A stretch of DNA of 59,394 nucleotides, taken from assembly GCA_945937855.1 (NCBI GenBank), contig CAMEUC010000001.1, positions 1 through 59,394 on the forward strand. The letters are read 5' to 3'. This document shows, piece by piece, positions 20,469-28,810 of the stretch (positions within the stretch are counted from its first letter, which is position 1; every line of letters begins with the position of its first letter). A model generated the notes under the pieces. It had not been told where the DNA came from, ran no database searches, and saw nothing but the letters and a program-made list of their open reading frames with translations. A program made the position numbers and the translations under genes. This DNA comes from an uncultured Clostridium sp. (GTDB lineage: Bacteria > Bacillota > Clostridia > TANB77 > CAG-508).

Positions 20469-20979
20469 TTAAATTTTATCTAAAATTTCTTCTATACGAG
20501 AATCTAATAGTTCTTCTAATCTTTGTTTGTAATTTGGATTATATGTAAGTATAGTAGAAAGCTGATTTGAAATAGCCCAATTATCAACTTTATAATTTTT
20601 AAGTGTTTCATCAATTTTATTTTTCAAAATATTATCGTATTCACTTCTATTTTCTTCATAAATTTGTTTAATTATTTCACTTAATCCTAAATCATAAGAT
20701 AAGTTAAAATCTGAATTATCATTATATCTTTTTTCTATTCCATCAGTAATTTTTTTAAATAATATGTCTTTTAATGGAATTTGAAAAGCAATAGTATTCA
20801 ATAGTTCTTTAACAATTTTTGTAACTAGTTGGTTTTGAATGTCTGTTTTATTTTCATTAATCAGATTTTGTAATTGGTCTTTAATTTGTTTTTTTATTTC
20901 AAATTGAATATCAGATTTAATTTCTTCTTCATCTATATAATCTAATAAATTCCCGATTTAATTCTATCTCTAGTTTCAT
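20469..20979 (-). CDS. Coiled-coil protein, read through a +1 frameshift at CGG
   Basis: A 169-residue protein that a standard gene call would miss or shorten. ATG 20979 follows AAAGGAGGACTAA, inside the end of the HAD gene. The 0 frame (MKLEIELN then CGG) ends at TGA after nine more codons. Skipping the C of CGG joins AAT to GGG and continues without a stop through 160 codons. The downstream frame alone has no ATG or ribosome site. The product is Lys/Glu/Ile/Asn-rich helix with no recognised domain; it sits between the HAD and SHMT genes. Confidence 0.75.
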
Positions 20980-21472
20980 TTAGTCCTCCTTTGTTATATA
21001 AAATATTACAAGCTTGTTTGGCTTTCCAGCCTATTAAACCTCTTTTAAATGATGTATGAACAAAATGTAGCTTTAATTCTTCAAAGCATTCTATATCAAA
21101 AGAATCATCATCTAAAATTACAAAAGGAGAATCTAAATGGTTGTGGTCTTCTAGCCACTTAATAATTTCTGTACCTCGATTTTGATGAATATAAGGAGTA
21201 GTCTCCTTAACATATATCCCATACTCAGCTAATCTGGCGTTTACAATGTAGTGAGCTCGTTCATTTAATCTCCAAGAACTAGATAATACAACTAATGGTT
21301 CATTATTATTATCTAAAATTGAATCATAAATTTTTCTTAAATTATCTAAACTTCTTGGATTAAATGGAACAAAATCCATACTCATTGGTTGATGATGGCG
21401 TTCATAACATTTTTCAATGTAATTTCCATCATTCAATACTCCATCTATATCTAAAAATATGATATTTGTCAT
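20942..21472 (-). CDS. HAD-like phosphatase of the RNA-repair-associated type
   Basis: A 176-residue HAD-superfamily protein. Motif I is IFLDIDGVLND, motif II is VVLSSSWR, and the acidic motif is FVILDDDSFDI. The LSSSWR text is typical of HAD domains found in Swiss-army-knife RNA repair proteins. It probably removes phosphates from nucleotides or nucleic-acid ends; the substrate is unknown. It is preceded by TATAAAGGAG, 7 bases from ATG. The next gene begins inside its last codons. Confidence 0.72.
   Translation of the reverse strand: MTNIIFLDIDGVLNDGNYIEKCYERHHQPMSMDFVPFNPRSLDNLRKIYDSILDNNNEPLVVLSSSWRLNERAHYIVNARLAEYGIYVKETTPYIHQNRGTEIIKWLEDHNHLDSPFVILDDDSFDIECFEELKLHFVHTSFKRGLIGWKAKQACNILYNKGGLNETRDRIKSGIY
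20952..20958 (-). other. +1 recoding site AAT-C-GGG (coiled-coil gene)
   Basis: The 0-frame codons AAT CGG GAA lead to TGA eight codons on; skipping C at 20955 gives AAT GGG AAT and the long frame. This is the only site with GGG rather than GGA after the skipped C. Confidence 0.75.
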
Positions 21473-21501
21473 AAAACTACTCCTTTATATTTTATCTAAA
21501 A

Positions 21502-21780
21502 TTATGAGTTTTTAACAGCATCTTTTAATGCTTTAGCAGCTTTGAATCCTACAGCTTTTGTTGCTGGAATTGATATAGCTTCACCTGTTTGTGGGTTTCT
21601 ACCGCTTCTAGCAGCTCTTTCTCTAACTTCAAATTTTCCTAATCCTGATAAAGCAACTTCTCCACCATTTGATAATTCGTTAGAAATTACTTCTACGATT
21701 GCGTTTAATGCAACCTCTGCATCTACTTTTTTAATTTCTGCTTTTTCTGCTATTGCAGCAACTAATTCTTTTTTATTCAT
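21502..21780 (-). CDS. hup: HU-family DNA-binding protein
   Basis: A 92-residue histone-like protein matching bacterial HU over its whole length: MNKKELVAAIAEKAEIKK start, the GLGKFEVRERAARSGRNPQT beta-arm with the DNA-intercalating Pro, and the AVGFKAAKALKDAV end. As a dimer it bends and compacts DNA and could help replication or packaging. It has its own consensus promoter with a palindromic operator and a leader of about 100 bases. Confidence 0.97.
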   Translation of the reverse strand: MNKKELVAAIAEKAEIKKVDAEVALNAIVEVISNELSNGGEVALSGLGKFEVRERAARSGRNPQTGEAISIPATKAVGFKAAKALKDAVKNS

Positions 21781-21890
21781 AAAATGTTCCTCCTAAAATT
21801 TTTTATTCAAAAATCAACCTTACAGCCCTATTTAAAAAGGTGATTATGAATAAACATATATTTATAAGTCCTTTCGGAACTTACATACTT

Positions 21891-21919
21891 ATTATACCAC
21901 ACTGACAACTAGTTGTCAA
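21891..21919 (-). promoter_or_regulatory. Consensus promoter with overlapping palindromic operator (HU)
   Basis: TTGACA and TATAAT are exact, separated by 17 bp. The perfect 16-bp palindrome TGACAACTAGTTGTCA (21903-21918) covers the -35 box and spacer, so a bound protein would block polymerase. Confidence 0.9.
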
Positions 21920-21932
21920 GTTAGATAGAAAT

Positions 21933-22199
21933 TTAAAACTCTTTTGTATAAAGTATAATAGGAGCATCTTTTCCCATATAAGGTAAAGCCCTTATAGTAT
22001 TATACTCTATAAATTCCAATGCATCTATATAAGACATTTTATCTTCTTCCATCAAGTCCACAATCATCTGTTCCATATCATATATAGCTCTATCATCAAT
22101 AGTTAATCCTATAATTGAATTAGGATAACGTGGATTGTCAAATAACTTTATAGGTATATTATTTTCTTCTGCATAAGTGCATACTTCATCATATGTCAT
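21933..22199 (-). CDS. Hypothetical phage protein (88 aa)
   Basis: An 88-residue acidic protein preceded by TTTTAGAAAGGAG. The text VCTYAEENNIPIKLFDNPRY and IVDLMEEDKMSYIDALEFIE suggests two small alpha/beta segments. No family is recognised. It is co-directional with the PP-loop gene and ends just before the HU promoter. Confidence 0.7.
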   Translation of the reverse strand: MTYDEVCTYAEENNIPIKLFDNPRYPNSIIGLTIDDRAIYDMEQMIVDLMEEDKMSYIDALEFIEYNTIRALPYMGKDAPIILYTKEF

Positions 22200-22220
22200 A
22201 ATTGATGCTCCTTTCTAAAA

Positions 22221-23069
22221 TTATTTTTCATCATCAGTTTCAATTCCTAATATTTCATAACTCTCTTTAAAGTAATCACAAATAAATTTTTTTTGATTTT
22301 TGCCTAATAGAGCTAATTCTTTTTCAACTTCGTGTGCATAATGTCCATAAGGACATCCCATACACCCCGTTCTAGTAACATAATTATAAATTGATGGAAT
22401 TTCAATGTTAAATTCATTATAAATTTCATTTAATAATTTATCATCTAAATCCCATATTGGAGTAAATTTCATATCTTTAGTAAAACAACTTTTATATTTT
22501 GCTTTTCTTGTTGCTCCTTCATAACTTCTTACTCCTAATATTGGTTTTAAATTATTTTCTTTTTCAAATTTATGAGCAGGTTTCTTTTTTAGGAAATCAC
22601 AACATTTCTTGCTAATAGGATGTAACTTATTATTTAAAAGTAATTCTCTACTTTTTTTATTTAACCCAAATTTATTTGGATGCATTTTTCCGTCTTTTCC
22701 TAAAAAATCTCTATCATAAATTCTGTCTAATAAATACTCAGCTCTACTCCCTTTTTGATATAAATATATTAATTCGTCTTGAGTTTTGCTGAAACAAGGA
22801 ATGCCATATTGTTCTTTTATTTCGTGAGGTTTCTTTACGGGAAGTAATACAATATCACAATTATCATAAATTCGTTGTCTAATTTCTGGATGCTCCATAT
22901 ATGTATTTATTCCTACAACTTTTATTCCATCTATATGCGCATATTCTTTGATGAACCAATATAATAAATGACTATCTTTCCCTCCCGAATAAGATAAGTA
23001 ATATTCCTCAGGATTTATTTTATTAAATTTTGTTTTAAGGTCTTCTAAATAGAGTTGTGCATTAGTCAT
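22221..23069 (-). CDS. PP-loop (PAPS-reductase-like) protein with Cys pairs
   Basis: A 282-residue adenine-nucleotide alpha-hydrolase fold. The pyrophosphate-binding PP-loop is YYLSYSGGKDSHLL. Further Cys include KCCDFL in the middle and GCMGCPYG near the C terminus, which could bind zinc or an iron-sulfur cluster. Relatives include PAPS reductase, DndC and thiolating tRNA enzymes, which activate sulfate or a nucleobase with ATP. A cysteine desulfurase is encoded 6 kb upstream, so a sulfur-transfer role to tRNA or DNA is plausible. It is preceded by TTTTTAGAGGAG. Confidence 0.75.
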   Translation of the reverse strand: MTNAQLYLEDLKTKFNKINPEEYYLSYSGGKDSHLLYWFIKEYAHIDGIKVVGINTYMEHPEIRQRIYDNCDIVLLPVKKPHEIKEQYGIPCFSKTQDELIYLYQKGSRAEYLLDRIYDRDFLGKDGKMHPNKFGLNKKSRELLLNNKLHPISKKCCDFLKKKPAHKFEKENNLKPILGVRSYEGATRKAKYKSCFTKDMKFTPIWDLDDKLLNEIYNEFNIEIPSIYNYVTRTGCMGCPYGHYAHEVEKELALLGKNQKKFICDYFKESYEILGIETDDEK

Positions 23070-23088
23070 AATGATACTCCTCTAAAAA

Positions 23089-23607
23089 TTATTTTTCTAA
23101 CATATTTTTTATTATAATATGACCTTGTTTCATACTTTTTTGAACATCTATCCATCTTTGATTTTCTGAGCCAGCCCATTTAAGATTAAGATTTTTCTTT
23201 TCTTCAACAAACTGCCCATCTACTAAATAATCTAAATAGATTAACATACTTTTTATATCCTCATCATTTTCTGATAATAATTTTTCTAAAGTATATCCTG
23301 TCCACATCCAAATGTCTTTTTTAGGGAACTTAAATTTAAAAGCTCTTATAATGTCTACAACAGTTTCTCTATTGTTTGGATGCATTGGTTCTCCACCTAA
23401 AATAGACAAACCTTTAATATATTCTTTATCACATAGTTCTAATAAAGTATTAAGAGTTTCGGTTGTGAATTCCTTACCCCCTTCAAAATTCCAAGTTTCT
23501 GGATTAAAACATCCTTTACAATGAAATTCACAACCTTGTACAAATAGAGATACTCTAACACCTTCACCATCTGATATATCCATTTCACGTATTTTGTTAT
23601 ATCTCAT
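23089..23607 (-). CDS. nrdG: Anaerobic ribonucleotide reductase activase (radical SAM)
   Basis: A 172-residue activase. The radical-SAM cluster motif is CEFHCKGC in FVQGCEFHCKGCFNP, and the downstream GGEPMHP fits the family. It uses SAM and a [4Fe-4S] cluster to place the glycyl radical on NrdD, whose gene lies directly upstream in the operon. Start ATG follows AAAAGGAGGAACAAAT. Confidence 0.95.
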   Translation of the reverse strand: MRYNKIREMDISDGEGVRVSLFVQGCEFHCKGCFNPETWNFEGGKEFTTETLNTLLELCDKEYIKGLSILGGEPMHPNNRETVVDIIRAFKFKFPKKDIWMWTGYTLEKLLSENDEDIKSMLIYLDYLVDGQFVEEKKNLNLKWAGSENQRWIDVQKSMKQGHIIIKNMLEK

Positions 23608-23622
23608 ATTTGTTCCTCCTTT

Positions 23623-25819
23623 TTATTCTTTTAAATCTTTATTGTCTAAGTGTAAAACTCTTTCTTTTATTTCTTGTGTTCTTCCTTTATTCCAGAAATT
23701 AGTTCCTATGTATCCGCAAGTACGTCTTGCAACATTCATTTTAGTATGGTCTCTATTTCCACAATTTGGGCAATACCATTCCATATTATCATCAATTTGC
23801 ATTTCTCCATCAAACCCACATACTTGACAATAATCTGATTTAGTATTAAGTTCTGCATACATAATATTATCATAAATAAATTTCATAACTTCAATTATTG
23901 CATTTGGGTTATTTTGTAAGTTAGGTGTCTCTACATAACTTATCGCTCCTCCGTGGACTTAATCTTTGGAATTCACTTTCTAATTTTAGTTTATTAAAAG
24001 CATCAATTTCTTCAAATACTGGTACGTGATAAGAATTTGTAATATAATCTCTATCAGTAATACCTTCAACCTCTCCAAATCTATTTTTTAAACATTTTGC
24101 AAATTTATAAGTTGTAGATTCAATTGGTGTTCCATATACTGAATAATCAATATCTTCTTCTGCTTTCCATTTTGCACAAGCATCATTTAAGTGTTGCATA
24201 ACTGCTAATCCAAATTCTTTTGGTTCTCCTTCTTGTGTATGAGATTCACCTGTCATATATTTAACACATTCATATAATCCTGCATACCCTAAAGATATTG
24301 TACAATATCCTCCGTGTAATAAAGGTTTAATATTCTCTCCTTTATCTAATCTTGCGAATGCTCCATTTTGCCAAAGTAGAGGTGCAGCATCAGATGTAAT
24401 TATACTCATTCTTTGATATCTTGCTTGTAAAGCTTTATGACAAAGTTCAAGTCTTTCATCAAATATCTTCCAGAACTCATTCATATCTTTTCCAGAGGAT
24501 AAAGCAATATCTGGTAAATTAATTGTTACAACACCAATATTAAATCTTCCATAATATTTGCCTTTCCCTTCAACATAATCTAATGCTTTTGCAGGGTTTC
24601 CTTTAATTCTATCTGGTGTTAAGAATGAACGACATCCCATACATCCATAACAATCACCATTACCATATTGATTAATTTTATTTTGTTTCATTATTTTTTC
24701 AGAAATATAATCTGGAACCATTCTTTTAGCTGTACATTTAGCAGCTAGTTCTGTTAAATAATAATATTTACTATCTGGATGAATATTATCTTCTTCAAGA
24801 ACGTAAAGTAATTTTGGGAAAGCTGGTGTTATATAAACACCTTGTTCATTTTTAAATCCTAGAATTCTTTGATTTAAGAATTCTTCAATTATCATAGCAA
24901 GTTCATCTTTATATTCATCTGTTTCTCCTAAATACATACAAACAGATAAGAAAGGCGCTTGACCATTAGTATTAGTCATTGAGTTAACTTGATAATTAAA
25001 TGTTTGTACACCATCAGCTACTTCTTTTTTAGTATCTTTTAATGCACATTCTTTTGCTTTATCTTCTTCAAATCCCCAATCTATATATTTTTTTAAGAAT
25101 TTATTATAACTATCTCTTACAAATGGAGCTAAATGACTTAAAGTTATTGTACATCCTCCATATTGGCTAGAAGATACTCCTAAAATTATTTGTGTTGCTA
25201 TTGTAGCTGCTGTAATAAATCTATGTGGTTTTTCTATCATTACACCATTAATAACAGTTCCATTTTGTAACATATCATTTAAGTTTATTAAGCAACAGTT
25301 ATTTAATGTTTTTTGAGCAAAATAATCGGCATCGTGAAAATGTATAATTCCTTCATCGTGAGCTTTTACAACATCTTCTGGTAATAAAAATCTTCTTGTT
25401 ATATCTGTACTTGTTATTCCTGCTAAATAATCTCTTTGTGTTGTTACTACTCTAGCATTTTTGTTAGAGTTTTCTGTATTCCAATAGTCATTAGTTCCAT
25501 CAATTAATTCTTTGATACTTAAATCTGTTGTATTAGATTGTCTAACCATTGCTCTTTTTTCCCTATAAACTATATATGCTTTTGCTAAATCATATTTATC
25601 AGCTTCCATTAACTTTTTTTCAACCATATCTTGAATTTCTTCAACAGTTAGTTTTGCTTTATCATAATCTTGAATATTTTTTGCAATTTCTTTAGTTAAT
25701 TGTATAGAAGCCTTTTGTCTTCCTTGAACATCTTTATTGGCTTTAAAAATAGCCTCTTCTATTCTACTTTTATCAAAATCAACAATTTTACCATTTCTTT
25801 TAATTACACTTGAAACCAT
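23623..25819 (-). CDS. nrdD: Anaerobic ribonucleotide reductase, read through a +1 frameshift at CGG
   Basis: A 731-residue class III reductase when the frame shifts; it turns ribonucleotides into deoxynucleotides without oxygen. The N terminus is an ATP-cone (VIKRNGKIVDFDKSRIEEAI). The 0 frame runs 622 codons to AGT CCA CGG and stops soon after; skipping C23953 gives SPGGAISYVETPN and leads into the C-terminal piece. That piece carries the zinc cysteines (CQVCGFDG, YCPNCGN) and the glycyl-radical site RRTCGYIG. So an unshifted product keeps most of the barrel but lacks the radical. The catalytic Cys region (YGDCYGCMGC-like text) is in the first part. Confidence 0.94.
23950..23956 (-). other. 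+1 recoding site CCA-C-GGA (NrdD)
   Basis: CCA CGG AGG in the 0 frame leads to TAA; skipping C at 23953 gives CCA GGA GGA, restoring the conserved Pro-Gly-Gly before the glycyl-radical domain. Confidence 0.92.
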
Positions 25820-25870
25820 AATTATTTTCCTTTCTAGTATATATTTATTTTCGTATCTAAAATCGTAAAA

Positions 25871-26491
25871 TTATTCTTTAATTTCAGTAGGTTCAACTAC
25901 ATCAGATGTATTAGAACTTTCTTCAATTTCATTTTCTTCAGTAGTATTTGTATTTTCTACTATTTCAGTTTTAGATTCTTCTTTTAATTTTTCAACATCT
26001 ATTGCTAAATCAGGAACAGTCTTGTTAATAGTTTCTTCAATAACTTCTTCTTTCTCTGCTTTTGTTTGTCTTGTAGTGAATCCTTCTTGAAGAATTACAT
26101 TAGGGTCTGTTTCTAATTTTGTACCATCTTCAATTTCTCTTACTTGTCTAACTAGAGATTCTCTTTGAGCTTCTAATAACAAATATTCTTCTTGAGCCAT
26201 TGTTGTAGGAATACCTAAAGCAAGTTCTCTAATATGTCTTAATACTTTATAATCTGTATCAGATAATTGTTTTCTTAAATCATATACAAGAGTTTCAGCT
26301 CTAAGATTACTTTCAATTCTTTGTACTTTTTTAGCATCAAGAACTAATTGTGTTCCATCATATCCTAACTTATAACAAGCTAAATATTTCATATCAATTG
26401 TATCGTCATCTGGCAACTCAACTGAGTTAGGTAAATCACCTTTCATTATAAGCATCTCAACATAACCATCATTATCGAAAGTTACCTTCAT
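25871..26491 (-). CDS. Hypothetical protein with acidic tail
   Basis: A 206-residue protein after AGAAGGGAGGATTTTAA. The first 130 residues look folded (DDTIDMKYLACYKLGYDGTQ, then a helix bundle); the remainder is Glu/Thr/Asn-rich and probably disordered. No family is recognised. It lies between dUTPase-side genes and NrdD. Confidence 0.65.
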   Translation of the reverse strand: MKVTFDNDGYVEMLIMKGDLPNSVELPDDDTIDMKYLACYKLGYDGTQLVLDAKKVQRIESNLRAETLVYDLRKQLSDTDYKVLRHIRELALGIPTTMAQEEYLLLEAQRESLVRQVREIEDGTKLETDPNVILQEGFTTRQTKAEKEEVIEETINKTVPDLAIDVEKLKEESKTEIVENTNTTEENEIEESSNTSDVVEPTEIKE

Positions 26492-26533
26492 TTAAAATCC
26501 TCCCTTCTCTATTTTTCATTTTATAATAAACGA

Positions 26534-26734
26534 TTACTCGTTATTAACCTTTTTATTTTCTGCTTCTTTTGCAGTTTGTATCATTTGTTCTGTAAGTCTT
26601 GCTGCATATTCTTCTTGTAATTCTTTTTGTGTTTTAAATCTATATTTACTTAAAGGTTGAGTCCTTTTCATTCCATCTTTTTTTATTTGTGCTTTTAATC
26701 TATTCCTTTCTACTTTTCTAGCGAATCCACTCAT
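26534..26734 (-). CDS. Small basic hypothetical protein
   Basis: A 66-residue Lys/Arg-rich protein (MSGFARKVERNRLKAQIKKD) with a ribosome site AAGGAGGATTATT. It resembles small phage nucleic-acid-associated proteins but no family is assigned. Co-directional with dUTPase. Confidence 0.65.
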   Translation of the reverse strand: MSGFARKVERNRLKAQIKKDGMKRTQPLSKYRFKTQKELQEEYAARLTEQMIQTAKEAENKKVNNE

Positions 26735-26745
26735 AATAATCCTCC

Positions 26746-27465
26746 TTATTTACCACTACTTCCTAATATTCCATTTCCTCTTTTTGAAGGGATTTGTTTA
26801 AGTTCTTCAAAACTAATTTCTCTAACAGGAAGGTTATCAACTTTATGTAAAACTAATTGTGCGATAGCCTTTGTTTCTGGATAAAATATTGCATTTGAAA
26901 TATTTTTAATTAAAGTTTCATCATTGTCAGGACTTTTAATTTCTTGATATATATTTCTAATAACCATTTCTTTTTCTTCATCTGTTAAATTGTCATATGA
27001 ATCCTGATATTGGTCTCTTAAAAATTTTTCCATATCTAATTTATCTTGTTCTGTTAAATTATTTACATCTACTGATTGCCATTTTTTTAATTCATCCAAT
27101 GCGTCTTGAAGATAAGTATCTTTGTCTCCAAAAATTAAGTATCTATCATTTACATTTGATATAGCAACAAAAATTTCCCCTCTATATCCTGAATCAACTA
27201 CTCCAGCACTTTTTTTAATTCCTTTACTTCCAGTACTTCCTCTTTCTTCGACTTGAAAATAATAATTAATTGGTAAAGCACAAGCAATTCCAGTAGGAAT
27301 TAATTTTGTTGTATGAGGTTTAATGATTTTATCTTTCTTTTCTACTCCATCCCAACAAGCATAAATGTCAAATCCTGCATTTTCGTCTTCTTTAGAAGGA
27401 ATAATTGCATTTTCTTTTACTTTCGCAAAAATAATTTCTAATTCTTTTTCTCCGATATTAGTCAT
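26746..27465 (-). CDS. dut: dUTPase with an internal insertion
   Basis: A 239-residue trimeric dUTPase converting dUTP to dUMP, so supplying ThyX and keeping uracil out of DNA. Motif 1 is ENAGFDIYA, motif 2 ERGSTGSKGI, motif 3 GVVDSGYRGEIFVAI, motif 4 KAIAQLVLHKV and motif 5 RGNGILGSSGK. Typical enzymes are about 150 residues; here about 85 acidic residues are inserted between motifs 3 and 4 (KKWQSVDVNNLTEQDKLDME region). The ATG overlaps the stop of the previous gene. Confidence 0.93.
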   Translation of the reverse strand: MTNIGEKELEIIFAKVKENAIIPSKEDENAGFDIYACWDGVEKKDKIIKPHTTKLIPTGIACALPINYYFQVEERGSTGSKGIKKSAGVVDSGYRGEIFVAISNVNDRYLIFGDKDTYLQDALDELKKWQSVDVNNLTEQDKLDMEKFLRDQYQDSYDNLTDEEKEMVIRNIYQEIKSPDNDETLIKNISNAIFYPETKAIAQLVLHKVDNLPVREISFEELKQIPSKRGNGILGSSGK

Positions 27466-27811
27466 TATTATTTCCCTCCATTTTAATAGATGATGCGCAA
27501 TCTAAATTTGCTTCTCCACAAACACAAGTTGTTCCGCAATTGCATTCTCCACATTTTATAATGGTTGATTCATTAGTTAATCCATATTTGTCTAACCAAA
27601 TTGTTTTGTGATATTTTACAATTTCATATTTGTCTGGGGAAGAACTACAATCTTTTACATCTTCATTCAAACTATCTGATGTCTCTTTTGCTATTGCATA
27701 TTCTTCGAAGATTTCTGCATCTTCTATATCTTCAGAAAACTCTGAATTTCTATCTAAAAAATTCATTTGTTCTATGTCCATAATAACATAACCATTTTTT
27801 TCAATATACAT
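27458..27811 (-). CDS. Hypothetical Cys-rich-tail protein
   Basis: A 117-residue protein; ATG 27811 (MYIEKNGYVIMDIEQM) is preferred over an upstream in-frame ATG that overlaps the previous gene. The middle is acidic. The C terminus has clustered cysteines (CGECNCGTTCVCGEANLDC) that could bind zinc. It overlaps the dUTPase start by 8 bases, indicating coupling. Function is unknown. Confidence 0.62.
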   Translation of the reverse strand: MYIEKNGYVIMDIEQMNFLDRNSEFSEDIEDAEIFEEYAIAKETSDSLNEDVKDCSSSPDKYEIVKYHKTIWLDKYGLTNESTIIKCGECNCGTTCVCGEANLDCASSIKMEGNNND

Positions 27812-27812
27812 A

Positions 27813-28259
27813 TTATTTACCCAACCCTTCATAAATAGCTTCTAATTTTTTTGCATTAGTTAATTCTTCTAATCTTGATGCTTGAATTTTTTCATTTTCT
27901 TTTAGAATTTTCATTTGAGCTTTTGTTTCTGCTTTCTCTTCATCGTCTTCAAATGTTTCTTCTGGTGCAACCATATCGGCAAATCCAATAACATCATAAA
28001 TTTCGCAATCTGGTAATCTTTTCATTACTGTAACAGCAATATTAGAATCATAATCGTAAACAAAAGCAAATACTTTTTGCCCTTCGTATTTACTTCTATG
28101 ACTTAAAAGGTAATCTGTAATTTCTTTTTTTACTTCTTTTAAGTCTAATGAACAAGGATTTCCATTAGCATCTATAAAATCTTTATATTTTTTGTTAAAA
28201 GAAATAACAACCTTTTTATCAATTTCTACAATAATATCATTTTTATCTAAAATTTCCAT
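27813..28259 (-). CDS. Hypothetical protein (148 aa)
   Basis: A 148-residue protein with ATG after AGGAGGTAATACT. It begins with an alpha/beta region (KVVISFNKKYKDFIDANG) and ends in an acidic coiled helix (EEKAETKAQMKILKENEKIQ). No family is recognised. It belongs to the operon that starts at the promoter near 28,760. Confidence 0.65.
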   Translation of the reverse strand: MEILDKNDIIVEIDKKVVISFNKKYKDFIDANGNPCSLDLKEVKKEITDYLLSHRSKYEGQKVFAFVYDYDSNIAVTVMKRLPDCEIYDVIGFADMVAPEETFEDDEEKAETKAQMKILKENEKIQASRLEELTNAKKLEAIYEGLGK

Positions 28260-28270
28260 AGTATTACCTC

Positions 28271-28621
28271 CTATTTACTTTTTTTTACTTTTGTTTCTTT
28301 GTCTATATTTTCAAACAATTTAGAAACTTCTTTATTTGATTCTTTTACTATGTTAATAAAATCTGTAAGAGACACTTTTTCTTCTTTGCTTAGTTTTGTT
28401 TTTTCTCTTGTTATTTCTTTAATAAGAGAATTTCCTAGATGTTCCCAAGTTGAATAGTATCCTAAAATTTTCATTCCTTCTTTTTGTTCTTCTTTAGATA
28501 ATTCTTTATCATCACTTGAAATTTTTTTACGAAGAATAAAACATCTCTGGTCAAGTGTTACTTGATAAGTATCATTTAAAACCACTATTGGGTCTGGAGT
28601 GATAGTTTTTTTACCTGCCAT
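28271..28621 (-). CDS. Hypothetical early protein (116 aa)
   Basis: A 116-residue Lys/Glu-rich protein. It is the first gene after a consensus promoter, and two operator-like palindromes lie in its leader. Ribosome site AAAGGAGGAATTTTAGAT precedes ATG. Its text (YQVTLDQRCFILRKKISSDD, then LGYYSTWEHLGNSLI) resembles a family of small phage proteins of unknown function that carry a YY-T-x-E helix. No function is claimed. Confidence 0.68.
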   Translation of the reverse strand: MAGKKTITPDPIVVLNDTYQVTLDQRCFILRKKISSDDKELSKEEQKEGMKILGYYSTWEHLGNSLIKEITREKTKLSKEEKVSLTDFINIVKESNKEVSKLFENIDKETKVKKSK

Positions 28622-28650
28622 ATCTAAAATTCCTCCTTTTGAGAATAAAG

Positions 28651-28666
28651 TGGCAATTAGTTGTCA
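28651..28666 (-). promoter_or_regulatory. Operator-like palindrome (leader, variant)
   Basis: TGGCAATTAGTTGTCA differs by one central pair and one G from the perfect family. It starts 32 bp from the neighbouring copy, about three helical turns. Confidence 0.6.
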
Positions 28667-28682
28667 GTTGGGTAACATAAAT

Positions 28683-28698
28683 TGACAACTATTTGTCA
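28683..28698 (-). promoter_or_regulatory. Operator-like palindrome (leader)
   Basis: TGACAACTATTTGTCA lies about 50 bp downstream of the expected start of transcription from the promoter at 28,754-28,782. Confidence 0.7.
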
Positions 28699-28753
28699 GT
28701 TTTCTTTAATTTTTAGGAGAGAAAATCTCTCCATAATTTTGTCGTCCATATAT

Positions 28754-28782
28754 ATTATACCATACTTTTTTTATGATGTCAA
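28754..28782 (-). promoter_or_regulatory. Consensus promoter (early operon start)
   Basis: TTGACA and TATAAT are exact with 17 bp between them. The spacer ends AGTATGG, like the others. The -35 here has only half of the operator, but two operators follow in the leader. It drives genes from 28,621 downward. Confidence 0.9.
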
Positions 28783-28810
28783 GTTAGGTGTAATTGAGTC
28801 ATATCAAGGA

